From CAVSNH01 sp963729275 (GTDB taxonomy: Bacteria > Actinomycetota > Acidimicrobiia > Acidimicrobiales > RAAP-2), in the NCBI GenBank assembly GCA_963729275.1, contig CAVSNH010000003.1, positions 124,001 through 188,000 of the forward strand: a DNA stretch of 64,000 bases, written 5' to 3'. The position numbers and the translations under genes were made by a program. Below the pieces are notes generated by a model, which searched no databases, had not been told where the DNA came from, and saw only the letters and a list, made by a program, of their open reading frames with translations. How positions within the stretch are numbered: position 1 is the stretch's first letter; the number at the start of each line of letters is the position of its first letter. This document shows, in pieces, positions 46,161 to 54,559 of this stretch.

Positions 46161-47311
46161 CAGCCGGCTGCCCGGGCTCGGGCGCCGCAGGCGTCCATGA
46201 GCGAACGGAACTCGCCGAAGAGGTAGCGGGCGTCGTGGGGCCCGGGACCGGCCTCCGGGTGGTACTGCACGCCGAAGGCCGGGGCGTCGGTGCTGCGGAT
46301 GCCTTCCACCACCCCGTCGTTGAGGTTGATGTGGGTGACCTCGAGGGCGTCGCGGGGCCCGGTGTCGACCGCGTAGTTGTGGTTCTGGGAGGTGATCTCG
46401 ACCCGACCACCCTGGTTATGTCGAACCGGGTGGTTGCCGCCGTGGTGCCCGAAGGCCAGCTTGTAGGTGCTGGCCCCGAGAGCCGTGGCCAGCAGTTGGA
46501 ACCCGAGGCAGATGCCGAAGACGGGCCGGTCGCCGGCGACCAGGGCCCGCACCTCGTCGGCGATCCCACCGAGGGCAGCCGGGTCTCCCGGTCCGTTGGA
46601 GAGGAAGACACCGTCCGGGTTGAGGGCCAGCACCTCGTCGGCCGACGTCGAGGCGGGTACGACGGTGACCTCGGCCATCTGGGACAGCTGGCGGAGGATG
46701 GCCTCCTTCACCCCGAAGTCGTAGGCGACGACACGGTACGGGCCGTTCCCCCGCACGGTGAAGGCACCAGTGGTCACCTGGGAGACGAGGTCGCGGCCGT
46801 CGGTGGAAGGAGCGGTGGCCGCCGCCGCCACCAGCTCGGCCTCGCCCGCCGTCCCGAAGGCGCAGGGCATGGCACCGTGGGACCGCAGGTGCCGGGTGAG
46901 ACGGCGGGTGTCGACGCCGGTGATGGCCGGGACGCCGCGCCCCACGAGGAAGTCGTCGAGCGACCCGTCCGAACGCCAGTTGCTGGGCCGCTCGGCGAGG
47001 TCGCGCACCACCACTCCCGAGCAGTGGGTGCGGGTGGCCTCGTTGTCGTCGTCACACACGCCGTAGTTGCCGATGTGGGGATAGGTGAAGGCGATCACCT
47101 GGGCGGCGTAGGACGGGTCGGTGATCACCTCCTGATAGCCGGCGAGCACGGTGTTGAACACCGCTTCGCCGGTGGCAATGCCGCCGTCCGGCTCCGCGCC
47201 AGCGGCCTCACCCTCGAAGACGGCGCCGTCAGCCAGGACGAGGAGCGCTTCGGCACGGGCCATCCCGCCGGCTCTCGTCGGCGCGCTGTCCCCGGCCCCG
47301 GGCGAGCTCAT
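46160..47311 (-). CDS. carA: carbamoyl-phosphate synthase small subunit
   Basis: 383 aa. Glutamine amidotransferase half of CPSase. The N-terminal domain contains the typical FNTVLAGYQEVITDPSYA. The GATase domain has the nucleophile Cys in GICLGFQLLA and the catalytic His/Glu in VQYHPEAGPGPHD. ATG 47311 overlaps the pyrC stop (ATGA); ATG 47260 region is a shorter alternative. Confidence 0.95.
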   Translation of the reverse strand: MSSPGAGDSAPTRAGGMARAEALLVLADGAVFEGEAAGAEPDGGIATGEAVFNTVLAGYQEVITDPSYAAQVIAFTYPHIGNYGVCDDDNEATRTHCSGVVVRDLAERPSNWRSDGSLDDFLVGRGVPAITGVDTRRLTRHLRSHGAMPCAFGTAGEAELVAAAATAPSTDGRDLVSQVTTGAFTVRGNGPYRVVAYDFGVKEAILRQLSQMAEVTVVPASTSADEVLALNPDGVFLSNGPGDPAALGGIADEVRALVAGDRPVFGICLGFQLLATALGASTYKLAFGHHGGNHPVRHNQGGRVEITSQNHNYAVDTGPRDALEVTHINLNDGVVEGIRSTDAPAFGVQYHPEAGPGPHDARYLFGEFRSLMDACGARARAAG

Positions 47312-48633
47312 CGTTGCGCCTCCCCGTCGACCACCACCGGCTCTCCGCGGAAGACGGTGTGGCGCACCCGGCCCACCAACCTGCGGCCGGCGTAAGGAGT
47401 GTTGCGGCTGCGACTGGCCAGGCGAGCCGGATCGACGGTCCAGCTGGCCCCGCGGTCGATGACGCAGAGGTTGGCCACCGCTCCCACGCCGACCGGGCCT
47501 CCGTGTTCGCCGCCATGGGCCACATCCAGGCCGGCGATGGCCGCCGGTTGCCAGCTGAGGAGGGCGAGCACGCGGGCAAGTTCGAGGTCGGTCTCGCACA
47601 GGGCGAGGGCGAGCGCCGTCTCGAGGCCGAGCATGCCGGGCGAGGCCTCGTCGAAGGGGAGGTCCTTCGTCTCTGGGGCGTGCGGCGCGTGGTCGGTGGC
47701 GATGGCGTCCACCGTCCCGTCGGCCAGCGCGGCCAGCACGGCGACCCGGTCGGGCTCGGGACGGAGCGGCGGGTTGACCTTGAAGACGGGGTCGTAGGTG
47801 GCCACACATTCGTCGGTGAGGGTGAAGTGGTGCGGCGCGACCTCGGCGGTCACGGCCACGCCCTCCGACCGTGCCCGACGTACGAGCTCGAGGGCGGCGG
47901 CCGTCGACAGATGGAGGAAGTGGATGCGGGCGCCACGGTCGTGGGCCAGGGCCAGGTCGCGGGCGACCATGACCTCCTCGGCCAATGCCGGGACACCGGC
48001 CAGGCCGAGTCGGCTGGAACAGGCGCCCTCGTGCATCACGCCGGCGCCGGCCAGCGTCGACTCCTCACAGTGCTGGGCCAGGGTCACACCCAGGCCGGCG
48101 GCGTACTCGAAGGCCCGCCGCATGAGGCCGGCCGACTGCACGCCACCGCCGTCGTCGGTGAACATGCGAACCCCGAGTGCGGCCAGCTCGGCCATGGGGG
48201 CCAGCCGCTCGCCGGCCCGGCCCACGGTGATGGCAGCGGCCACGGCCACCTGGGCGGTGGCCTTCTCGGCCAGGTCGTAGACGCTGCGGACGGCGTCGGC
48301 CGAGTCGAGGGGAGGGTCGGTGTTGGGCATGGCCACCACTGCCGTGTAGCCCCCGAGGGCGGCCGCCCGGGTGCCGGTGGCGATGGTTTCCGACTCTTCC
48401 CGACCGGGCTGGCGCAGATGGGCGTGAAGGTCGACCAGCCCGGGCGCCACCACACAGCCGCCGGCATCGAGCACCGTCGCCCCCGGGCCGGCGGCAAGTC
48501 CGGTGCCCACCGCCGCCACCTCACCATCGCGCACCAGGACGTCGACATCGGGGCGGCTCCCGGTCTGGTCGACCACGGTGCCGCCGCGGACGAGCAGCTC
48601 CGTGGGCCGCGCCCCCACCGGCCCCTCAGGCAC
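47308..48633 (-). CDS. pyrC: dihydroorotase
   Basis: 441 aa. Cyclises carbamoyl aspartate. Zinc ligands in DLHAHLRQPG, further His in AQHCEE and HFLHLSTA, and the catalytic Asp in ATDHAPH. GTG 48633 overlaps the pyrB stop by 8 nt; GTG 48618 with GAGGGG just upstream is also possible. The open frame to 48702 lies inside pyrB. Confidence 0.93.
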   Translation of the reverse strand: MPEGPVGARPTELLVRGGTVVDQTGSRPDVDVLVRDGEVAAVGTGLAAGPGATVLDAGGCVVAPGLVDLHAHLRQPGREESETIATGTRAAALGGYTAVVAMPNTDPPLDSADAVRSVYDLAEKATAQVAVAAAITVGRAGERLAPMAELAALGVRMFTDDGGGVQSAGLMRRAFEYAAGLGVTLAQHCEESTLAGAGVMHEGACSSRLGLAGVPALAEEVMVARDLALAHDRGARIHFLHLSTAAALELVRRARSEGVAVTAEVAPHHFTLTDECVATYDPVFKVNPPLRPEPDRVAVLAALADGTVDAIATDHAPHAPETKDLPFDEASPGMLGLETALALALCETDLELARVLALLSWQPAAIAGLDVAHGGEHGGPVGVGAVANLCVIDRGASWTVDPARLASRSRNTPYAGRRLVGRVRHTVFRGEPVVVDGEAQR

Positions 48634-49594
48634 GGAGCGCGGCCTCGCCCGCGCCTTGACCGAGCAGGAGGAACAGGACAGCCATGCGCACGGCCACCCC
48701 ATTGCTCACCTGGTCGGTGATGAGGGAGGCCGGCAGCTCGGCCACGTCGGAGGCGATCTCGACGCCTCGCACCATGGGACCGGGATGGAGGATGACGGCG
48801 TCAGGTCCGAGCAGCGTCACCCGGCGGGCGGTCAGCCCGAAGCCGGCCGTGTACTCGCGCAACGAGGGGACGAAGTCACCGCTTCCCCGCTCGGCCTGCA
48901 CTCGCAGCAGCGAGACGACGTCGGCCTTGGGCAGGACGCTGTCGAGGTCGTGGCTCACGGCGGCCACCGGCCACCCCTCGAGCGACGGCGGGAGAAGGGT
49001 GGGTGGCGCCACCAGGGTGACCTCGGCCCCCACCGAGGCGTAGGCGATCACGAGCGAGCGCGCTACCCGGCTGTGGCGGATGTCACCCACGATGACCACC
49101 CGCAACCCGGCCAGCCGGTCGAGCCCGGTGTCGCCCCCGCCCCGGGCGGCACGCACGGTGTAGAGGTCAGCGAGCGCTTGCGTCGGGTGCTGGTGCCAGC
49201 CGTCGCCGGCGTTGATGACCGAGCCGCGGCTCAGCCAACCGGCCACCCGGGCCGGCACGCCCGACGAGGCATGGCGGATGATCACGGCATCGATGCCGAT
49301 GGCCTCGATGGTCTCGACCGTGTCCCTCAGCGACTCGCCCTTCTTGAGCGAGGACGACGCCGCCGAGAAGGAGAGAACGTCGGCCGACATGCGCTTGGCG
49401 GCCGTCTCGAACGACATCCGGGTGCGGGTCGACTCCTCGAAGAAGAGAGTGGCCACGGTGCGGCCGCGCAGGGCGGGGACCTTGGGGTTGCTGCGCCGGC
49501 CGACCTCGACGAAGGAATCGGCCACCCGCAACACCTCGGCGATGCCGTCGCGGTCGAGGTCGGCCATGCTCAGGAGATGGGGCGGGAAGCTCAT
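48626..49594 (-). CDS. pyrB: aspartate carbamoyltransferase catalytic subunit
   Basis: 322 aa. Joins carbamoyl phosphate and aspartate. STRTRMSFETAAKRM carries the carbamoyl-phosphate site; HPTQALADL and the HPGPM block are typical. No pyrI regulatory gene is near, as expected for a PyrR-controlled operon. ATGA overlap with pyrR. Confidence 0.96.
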   Translation of the reverse strand: MSFPPHLLSMADLDRDGIAEVLRVADSFVEVGRRSNPKVPALRGRTVATLFFEESTRTRMSFETAAKRMSADVLSFSAASSSLKKGESLRDTVETIEAIGIDAVIIRHASSGVPARVAGWLSRGSVINAGDGWHQHPTQALADLYTVRAARGGGDTGLDRLAGLRVVIVGDIRHSRVARSLVIAYASVGAEVTLVAPPTLLPPSLEGWPVAAVSHDLDSVLPKADVVSLLRVQAERGSGDFVPSLREYTAGFGLTARRVTLLGPDAVILHPGPMVRGVEIASDVAELPASLITDQVSNGVAVRMAVLFLLLGQGAGEAALRA

Positions 49595-50160
49595 CGGCTG
49601 ACCAGCTCCCCGATGCAGACACCGTCTTCGGACACGTCCACCATCTCGTCCCGGGCCGTGGGCAGGTTCTTGCCCACGTAGTCGGGGCGGATGGGCAGCT
49701 CGCGGTGGCCGCGGTCGACCATCACGGCCAACTCGACCACTTGGGCCCGTCCGTAGTCGCCCAGCGCGTTGAGTGCGGCCCGGATGGTCCGACCGGTGAA
49801 AAGGACATCGTCGACCAGGACGACGGTCTTGGCGGTCAGGTCGACGCCGATGTCGGTGGTCGCCTCGGGCAGGACGGGGCGCAACCCGATGTCGTCGCGG
49901 TAGAAGGCGACATCGAGGGTGCCGACCGGGACGGTGACGCCCTCGACCCGGTGCAGGGTGTCGGCCAGCCGCCGGGCGATGTCCACCCCGCCGGTCTGAA
50001 GGCCGACGATGACCACGTCCTCGAGGCCCCGATTGCGCTCGGCGATCTCGTGGGCCATGCGCGACGAGGCCCGACGAACATCGTCGGCCGACATGACCTG
50101 GGCCCGGGGAACGAACACAGCACCCCGCGGACGGGTGTGACTGCGTTCACGTTCGGCCAC
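49591..50160 (-). CDS. pyrR: PyrR regulator / uracil phosphoribosyltransferase
   Basis: 189 aa. Binds pyr mRNA in response to UMP and has weak UPRTase activity. The PRPP loop is VVLVDDVLFTGRTIRAAL. GTG 50160 is chosen for AGGAGG 4 nt upstream; the open frame to 50187 would begin inside the RNA-binding loop. First gene of pyrRBC-carAB-pyrDF. Confidence 0.95.
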   Translation of the reverse strand: MAERERSHTRPRGAVFVPRAQVMSADDVRRASSRMAHEIAERNRGLEDVVIVGLQTGGVDIARRLADTLHRVEGVTVPVGTLDVAFYRDDIGLRPVLPEATTDIGVDLTAKTVVLVDDVLFTGRTIRAALNALGDYGRAQVVELAVMVDRGHRELPIRPDYVGKNLPTARDEMVDVSEDGVCIGELVSR

Positions 50161-50177
50161 TGGTCCTCCTGTCCGTA

Positions 50178-50195
50178 CGGGCCTCACGGGACCCG
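50178..50195 (-). promoter_or_regulatory. PyrR-binding RNA stem-loop in the pyr leader
   Basis: The transcript reads CGGG-UCCCGUGAGG-CCCG, a stem whose loop fits the PyrR-binding consensus UCCnGnGAGG. It ends 8 nt before the SD-bearing AGGAGG (50170-50165). No terminator/antiterminator pair is visible, so PyrR binding would more likely block ribosome access, as described for mycobacterial pyr leaders. Confidence 0.75.
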
Positions 50196-50213
50196 CTTCA
50201 CGGTCAGGCTTCG

Positions 50214-50219
50214 ACTATA
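50214..50219 (-). promoter_or_regulatory. -10 box of the pyr promoter (TATAGT)
   Basis: TATAGT on the minus strand about 54 nt before the pyrR GTG. Transcription starting just downstream would give a leader containing the PyrR loop and the SD. No convincing -35 is seen. Confidence 0.55.
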
Positions 50220-50258
50220 TCGCCGGCGCGGCCCCGAGGTGCCGCCAGACTGCCGCCG

Positions 50259-50663
50259 TCACTCCTCGCTGCCCCGAACGCGCAGCACCACGGTGGCCAG
50301 CACGCCGTTCACGAACCGGCCGGACGCGTCGGTCGAATACTCCGAGGACAACCCCACGGCCTCGTCGAGCACCACGGCGGTGGGCGACTCGGGGACCTCG
50401 AGCAGTTCGGCCACGGCCAGCCGCAGGATGGTCCGGTCCACCACCGGCATCCGGTCGAGATGCCAATCGATGGCAGCCTCCTCTATCAAACGGTCGATGT
50501 CGGGGCTGCGGGCTTCGGTGGCTCGCAACAGCCGCTCGGTGAAGGCGTCCGGCGGGACCGGCAGCTGGCTCACCACCGCGGTCGGGGTCTCCCCCTTGAT
50601 GTCGGCTTCGTAGAGGAGGGTCATGGCCCGCTCGCGAGCCTGATGACGGGGAGCGGGTTCCAT
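50259..50663 (-). CDS. nusB: transcription antitermination factor NusB
   Basis: 134 aa. Helical protein that binds boxA RNA with S10, mainly for rRNA operon antitermination. HQARERAMTLLYEADIKG, DRTILRLAVAELL and AVGLSSEYSTDASGRFVNGVL are conserved. Last gene of the aroC...efp-nusB group, followed by the pyr promoter. Confidence 0.95.
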   Translation of the reverse strand: MEPAPRHQARERAMTLLYEADIKGETPTAVVSQLPVPPDAFTERLLRATEARSPDIDRLIEEAAIDWHLDRMPVVDRTILRLAVAELLEVPESPTAVVLDEAVGLSSEYSTDASGRFVNGVLATVVLRVRGSEE

Positions 50664-50732
50664 GGACGGCGTGACCGAGGTGGCCGGGGCGGCCGGGTCG
50701 GCGGGTGACTCGTGTTCCGTCGCCAGCCGGGC

Positions 50733-51293
50733 TCAGGCCCGGGTCAGGTACTCGCCGGTGCGGGTGTCGACCCGGATCCGCTCCCCGGGGCTCACGAAGA
50801 GCGGCACTTGGAGCACGATCCCGGTCTCGAGGGTGGCCGGCTTGCGGGCACCGGAGACCCGGTCCCCCTGGATGCCCGGCTCGGTCTGGGTCACGGTGAG
50901 CTCGACGGCGGCCGGCAGGTCGACCCCCACAATCTCGGTACCGAAGAACTGGAGGACGGCGTCGTCCCCTTCCTTCAGGAAGTTGGCCGCCACCCCCAGC
51001 TGGTCCTTGGTCACTTGCAGCTGTTCGTAGGACGTGTTGTCCATGAACACGTAGTCGGTGGCGTCTCGGTAGAGGAACTGCATCTCGCGCTTGTCGATGA
51101 TGGCCTGCTCGAGCTTCTCGTCGGCCCGGTAGGTGCGCTCGATGACGGCGCCGGTGCGCTGGTTCTTGAGCTTGGTGCGCACGAAGGCGCCGCCCTTGCC
51201 CGGCTTCACATGCTGGAACTCGACCACATTGAACAGGCCCTCGGGCAAGTCGAGGGTCATGCCGTTACGGAGATCGTTCGTGGACACGGCCAT
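50733..51293 (-). CDS. efp: elongation factor P
   Basis: 186 aa, three beta-barrel domains. Relieves ribosome stalling at polyproline. MAVSTNDLRNGMTLDL at the start; the tip loop is KPGKGGAF, with Lys at the usual modification position. TGATG overlap with the peptidase gene. This genome is rich in Pro runs (for example at the ends of the MFS and cold-shock-like proteins), where EF-P would matter. Confidence 0.96.
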   Translation of the reverse strand: MAVSTNDLRNGMTLDLPEGLFNVVEFQHVKPGKGGAFVRTKLKNQRTGAVIERTYRADEKLEQAIIDKREMQFLYRDATDYVFMDNTSYEQLQVTKDQLGVAANFLKEGDDAVLQFFGTEIVGVDLPAAVELTVTQTEPGIQGDRVSGARKPATLETGIVLQVPLFVSPGERIRVDTRTGEYLTRA

Positions 51294-52444
51294 CAGACGG
51301 CGACTTCCTTTGGGAACCTGGTGAGTGATCGGCTGCCCCGGTCGGTCACCACCAACGTGTCCTCGATCCGGACCCCGCCGCGGCCGGGAAGGTACACGCC
51401 GGGTTCGACGGTGACCACGGTGCCGGCCTCGAGGATAGCAGCCGACCCTGGGCCGACCGCCGGTGCCTCGTGGATGTCGAGGCCCACTCCGTGGCCCGTA
51501 CCGTGCTCGAAACGCTCCCCCCAACCGGCCTCGGCGATGAGCTGGCGACAGGCCGAGTCGACGGCGGCGGCGGCTACGCCCGGGCCCACCTGGTCGACTC
51601 CCGCCTGTTGCGACTCGCTCACCACCGTCCACACCTTGGCCAGCTCGTCGTCGGGTGGCCCGCCCACGAAGAACGTCCGGGTCATGTCCGAGCGATAACC
51701 ATCGAAGGTCGCGCCGAAGTCGATGACGACGGCGTCGCCCGAACGGATGCGTCGTGGACCGGGCCGGGCATGCGGCTTGGCCGAGTTCTCACCCGAGGCC
51801 ACGATCGTCTCGAAGGCGCTCTCCTCGGCCCCCCGCCGGCGCATGGCGTGGTCGAGGTCGGCGGCGAACTCCGACTCGGTGAGTGCGATCCCGTCGGCCG
51901 CCTCCGCCAGGCGCGGGAGCAACTCGGCGAGGGCGGCATCGGCGATGGTGGCGGCACGTTCCATACGCGCCACCTCGCCGGCGTCCTTGACCACTCGCAG
52001 GGCTTCGACGACTCCTCGGGTGGGCTCGAGCTCCACGGCCTCGAACGCCTGGGCCCAGTCCCCCTCGGCCGCCCAGGTCACCCGGTCGGCCTCGAGGCCG
52101 ACCCGCCGGGCCCCGGTCGCCCCGGCCCTGTCGACCAGCGCCTGGCGCTGGGTGCGGACGTCGCCGATGACCACTTCGACCTGGGTCTCCACGCCGACGC
52201 TGGCCAGCTGCTCGGCCGCCTGGGTGCGGTAGCGGCCGTCGGTGGTGAGCCATGCCCGGTCGCCGGCAACGAGCAGCAACCCGGCCGATCCGCTGAAACC
52301 GGTGAGCCAGCGCACGTTGGCCGGTGTGGTCACCAAGAGCGCGTCGACCGGCCGGCCCTCGGGGCCGGCCGAGACCAACCGGGCCCGCAGGCGGTCGAGC
52401 CGTCCGTCCACTTCGAGCGGTGCCAGCGCCTGGGTCGCGCTCAC
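51293..52444 (-). CDS. pepQ: Xaa-Pro aminopeptidase (M24 family)
   Basis: 383 aa, GTG start overlapping aroQ (GTGA). N-terminal creatinase-like domain (1-150) and C-terminal pita-bread metallopeptidase. Metal ligands are seen as the Asp in DFGATFDGYRSDMTRTF, the His in HGTGHGVGLDIHE, and the Glu residues in VTVEPGVY and GVRIEDT. Placement between aroQ and efp is common in actinobacteria. The gene symbol is by family only. Confidence 0.88.
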   Translation of the reverse strand: MSATQALAPLEVDGRLDRLRARLVSAGPEGRPVDALLVTTPANVRWLTGFSGSAGLLLVAGDRAWLTTDGRYRTQAAEQLASVGVETQVEVVIGDVRTQRQALVDRAGATGARRVGLEADRVTWAAEGDWAQAFEAVELEPTRGVVEALRVVKDAGEVARMERAATIADAALAELLPRLAEAADGIALTESEFAADLDHAMRRRGAEESAFETIVASGENSAKPHARPGPRRIRSGDAVVIDFGATFDGYRSDMTRTFFVGGPPDDELAKVWTVVSESQQAGVDQVGPGVAAAAVDSACRQLIAEAGWGERFEHGTGHGVGLDIHEAPAVGPGSAAILEAGTVVTVEPGVYLPGRGGVRIEDTLVVTDRGSRSLTRFPKEVAV

Positions 52445-52899
52445 CCGGAGCCGTTCCTGGCCGCCAACACCTGGGCCACGGCATCGACAGCCAGCCGGTA
52501 GCCGAGGGGCCCGAACCCGGCGATGCAGCCGTCAGCCACCGGAGCGATCACCGACGTGTGACGAAACGGTTCCCGCGCCGCCGGGTTGGACAGATGGAGC
52601 TCGACGACCACACCGTCGAAGGCGGCCAGTGCGTCGTGCAGCGACCACGATGTGTGCGAGAGCGCACCGGCGTTCACCACGATGGCCACGGCCTCCCGCC
52701 TCGCCGCGTGGACGGCCTCGACCAGGTCACCTTCGTGGTTGCTCTGCCGGTGCTCGAGCGAATAGCCGTAGGCCTCGGCGGCCCGGGTGGCCCCGTCGAC
52801 CAGTTCGGCGAGGGTCTCGGTACCGTAGATCTCGGGCTGCCGGTCGCCCAGCAGATCGAGGTTGGGCCCGGACAGCAGGACGATCGTGCCGCCGCTCAT
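52441..52899 (-). CDS. aroQ: 3-dehydroquinate dehydratase, type II
   Basis: 152 aa. Third step of the shikimate pathway. LSGPNLDLLGDRQPEIYG (catalytic Arg and Tyr), QSNHEG, and HLSNPAAREPFRHTS with the catalytic His are intact. The first residue of the usual NGPNLN is changed to S. Its start and the end of aroB share a duplicated segment. Confidence 0.95.
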   Translation of the reverse strand: MSGGTIVLLSGPNLDLLGDRQPEIYGTETLAELVDGATRAAEAYGYSLEHRQSNHEGDLVEAVHAARREAVAIVVNAGALSHTSWSLHDALAAFDGVVVELHLSNPAAREPFRHTSVIAPVADGCIAGFGPLGYRLAVDAVAQVLAARNGSG

Positions 52900-52900
52900 G

Positions 52901-52934
52901 GGGTGCTGCGGTTCATCGGGTGCTGCGGTTCATC
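52901..52934. repeat. 17-bp tandem duplication between aroB and aroQ
   Basis: Two perfect copies of GGGTGCTGCGGTTCATC (52901-52917 and 52918-52934) followed by a partial third. The aroB stop lies in the second copy. The flanks also match: aroB ends SGGT-R and aroQ begins M-SGGT, so the junction looks like a local duplication of coding sequence. Confidence 0.85.
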
Positions 52935-54018
52935 GGGTGCCGCCGCTCGACTGCATGTCAGCCAGGGTAGCGACGACGTCGGCGGGGGCGACGCCGCGCA
53001 CGGTCTCGATGCCAGCCGGGCCGTCGAGGACGAAGGCCAGGTCCCCCGATGCCTTCTTGTCGCGGCTCATGAACGACACCAACTGCTCAGGGTCAGAGGC
53101 GACGGGAAGGTCGACGGGCAAGTCGAAGCCGGACACGACCCGCCGGTGGTGATCGACCGCCCCGTCATCGACGCGTCCCAGTCGACGAGCCAGCCGGGCG
53201 GCGAACACCAGGCCGACGGCGACGGCCTCGCCGTGGCGGAGGACGGCATCGTCGTCGGCGCCAAAAGCGGCGGCTTCGAGCGCGTGGCCGAGGGTGTGGC
53301 CGTAGTTGAGGAGGGCTCGCCGACCGCCTTCGCGCTCATCGTCCGAGACCACCGCAGCCTTCATGGCCACACACCGGGCGACCTGCTCTTCGAGGGGGAG
53401 CTCCAGCATCTCGGACGCCCCACCGGCCGGTCCTCCGGCACCCGACAGGGTGGGCTCGAGCAGTGCGTACTTGGCCATCTCGCCGCGGCCCGACGCCCAT
53501 TCCCGCTTCGGGAGGGTGTCGAGCACGTCCGTGTCACAGAGGACGGCCTTCGGCTGCCAGAAGGCGCCCACGAGGTTCTTGCCCTCCGGGAGGTTGACAC
53601 CGGTCTTGCCACCGATGGCCGCGTCGACCTGGGCCAGGAGGGAAGTGGCCACGTTGACGTAGGCGATGCCGCGATGGAAGGTCGCCGCCACGAAGCCGGC
53701 CACGTCGGTGACGACGCCCCCGCCGACCGCCACCACCACGTCGGACCGGCTGATGCCGCCGCGGGCGAGCCCCCGGCACAATCCCTCGACCACGGCGAGC
53801 GACTTGGCCTCCTCCCCGTCGGGTAGCTCGAGGTGGACAGAGGGCAAGCCCGGGTCGACCTCCACGCCGATACCGAACTGGGTGACGACCGCGGCCCGCT
53901 GGGCCCGGGGCACGACGTCTCTGATCACGCTGGCCAGCTCGCGGCGGACACCGGCGCCGACGAGGACCTCGTAGTGCCCGGACGGTGGGTCGACGGCGAC
54001 GACTCTCACGGCCGGCAC
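52930..54018 (-). CDS. aroB: 3-dehydroquinate synthase
   Basis: 362 aa from GTG 54018 (GTG 54057 would add 13 residues and overlap aroK). NAD- and metal-dependent second step of the shikimate pathway. VGGGVVTDVAGFVAATFHRGI is the NAD/substrate core, and NYGHTLGHALE and HGEAVAVG hold metal ligands. SD support is weak for both starts. Confidence 0.94.
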   Translation of the reverse strand: MPAVRVVAVDPPSGHYEVLVGAGVRRELASVIRDVVPRAQRAAVVTQFGIGVEVDPGLPSVHLELPDGEEAKSLAVVEGLCRGLARGGISRSDVVVAVGGGVVTDVAGFVAATFHRGIAYVNVATSLLAQVDAAIGGKTGVNLPEGKNLVGAFWQPKAVLCDTDVLDTLPKREWASGRGEMAKYALLEPTLSGAGGPAGGASEMLELPLEEQVARCVAMKAAVVSDDEREGGRRALLNYGHTLGHALEAAAFGADDDAVLRHGEAVAVGLVFAARLARRLGRVDDGAVDHHRRVVSGFDLPVDLPVASDPEQLVSFMSRDKKASGDLAFVLDGPAGIETVRGVAPADVVATLADMQSSGGTR

Positions 54019-54031
54019 CGGATCTGCGCCC

Positions 54032-54559
54032 TCAACGGAGCTCGGAGGTGGCCACACCCGACCGCCGGACGACCTCGGCGGCCACCTGGTCGGGGGTCAG
54101 CTCGTCGACGTCGATGACGACGTGGGCCAGTTCGGCATAGAAGGGTCGGCGGACGGCGTCGAGGGCCACGAGCGCGCTCGGCGGGTCGTCACCCAGCAAG
54201 GGGCGGTGGGTTCCGGACACCACCCGTCCGGCCAGGGTGGCCGGATCGGCCCGCAGCCAAACGACCGTGCCCGACTGGGCGAGGAGGGCCCGGTTGGCCG
54301 GCGCCAACACCACCCCGCCGGCGGCTGACACCACCACCGGCTCCGTGCCGCTCACCGCCTCGGCCAGGACCTTCGCCTCCTCGGCCCGGAAGTGAGCCTC
54401 GCCGCGCTCGGTGAAGAGCTCGGCCACGCTCCGCCCGGTGGCCGCCATCACCTGCTCGTCCGAGTCGAGGTACCCCCAACCCAGATGATCGGCGACCATC
54501 CGCCCGACCGTGGTCTTGCCGGCCCCCATCATGCCGACGAGGACCAGACGCTCAACCAT
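54032..54559 (-). CDS. aroK: shikimate kinase
   Basis: 175 aa. P-loop GMMGAGKTTVG at 9-19, the shikimate-binding DSD near 33, the FRAEEAKVL Arg and GGGVVLAP-like GGVVLAP. ATG 54559 overlaps the end of aroC by 8 nt. The longer open frame to 54709 is a shadow of aroC. Confidence 0.95.
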   Translation of the reverse strand: MVERLVLVGMMGAGKTTVGRMVADHLGWGYLDSDEQVMAATGRSVAELFTERGEAHFRAEEAKVLAEAVSGTEPVVVSAAGGVVLAPANRALLAQSGTVVWLRADPATLAGRVVSGTHRPLLGDDPPSALVALDAVRRPFYAELAHVVIDVDELTPDQVAAEVVRRSGVATSELR

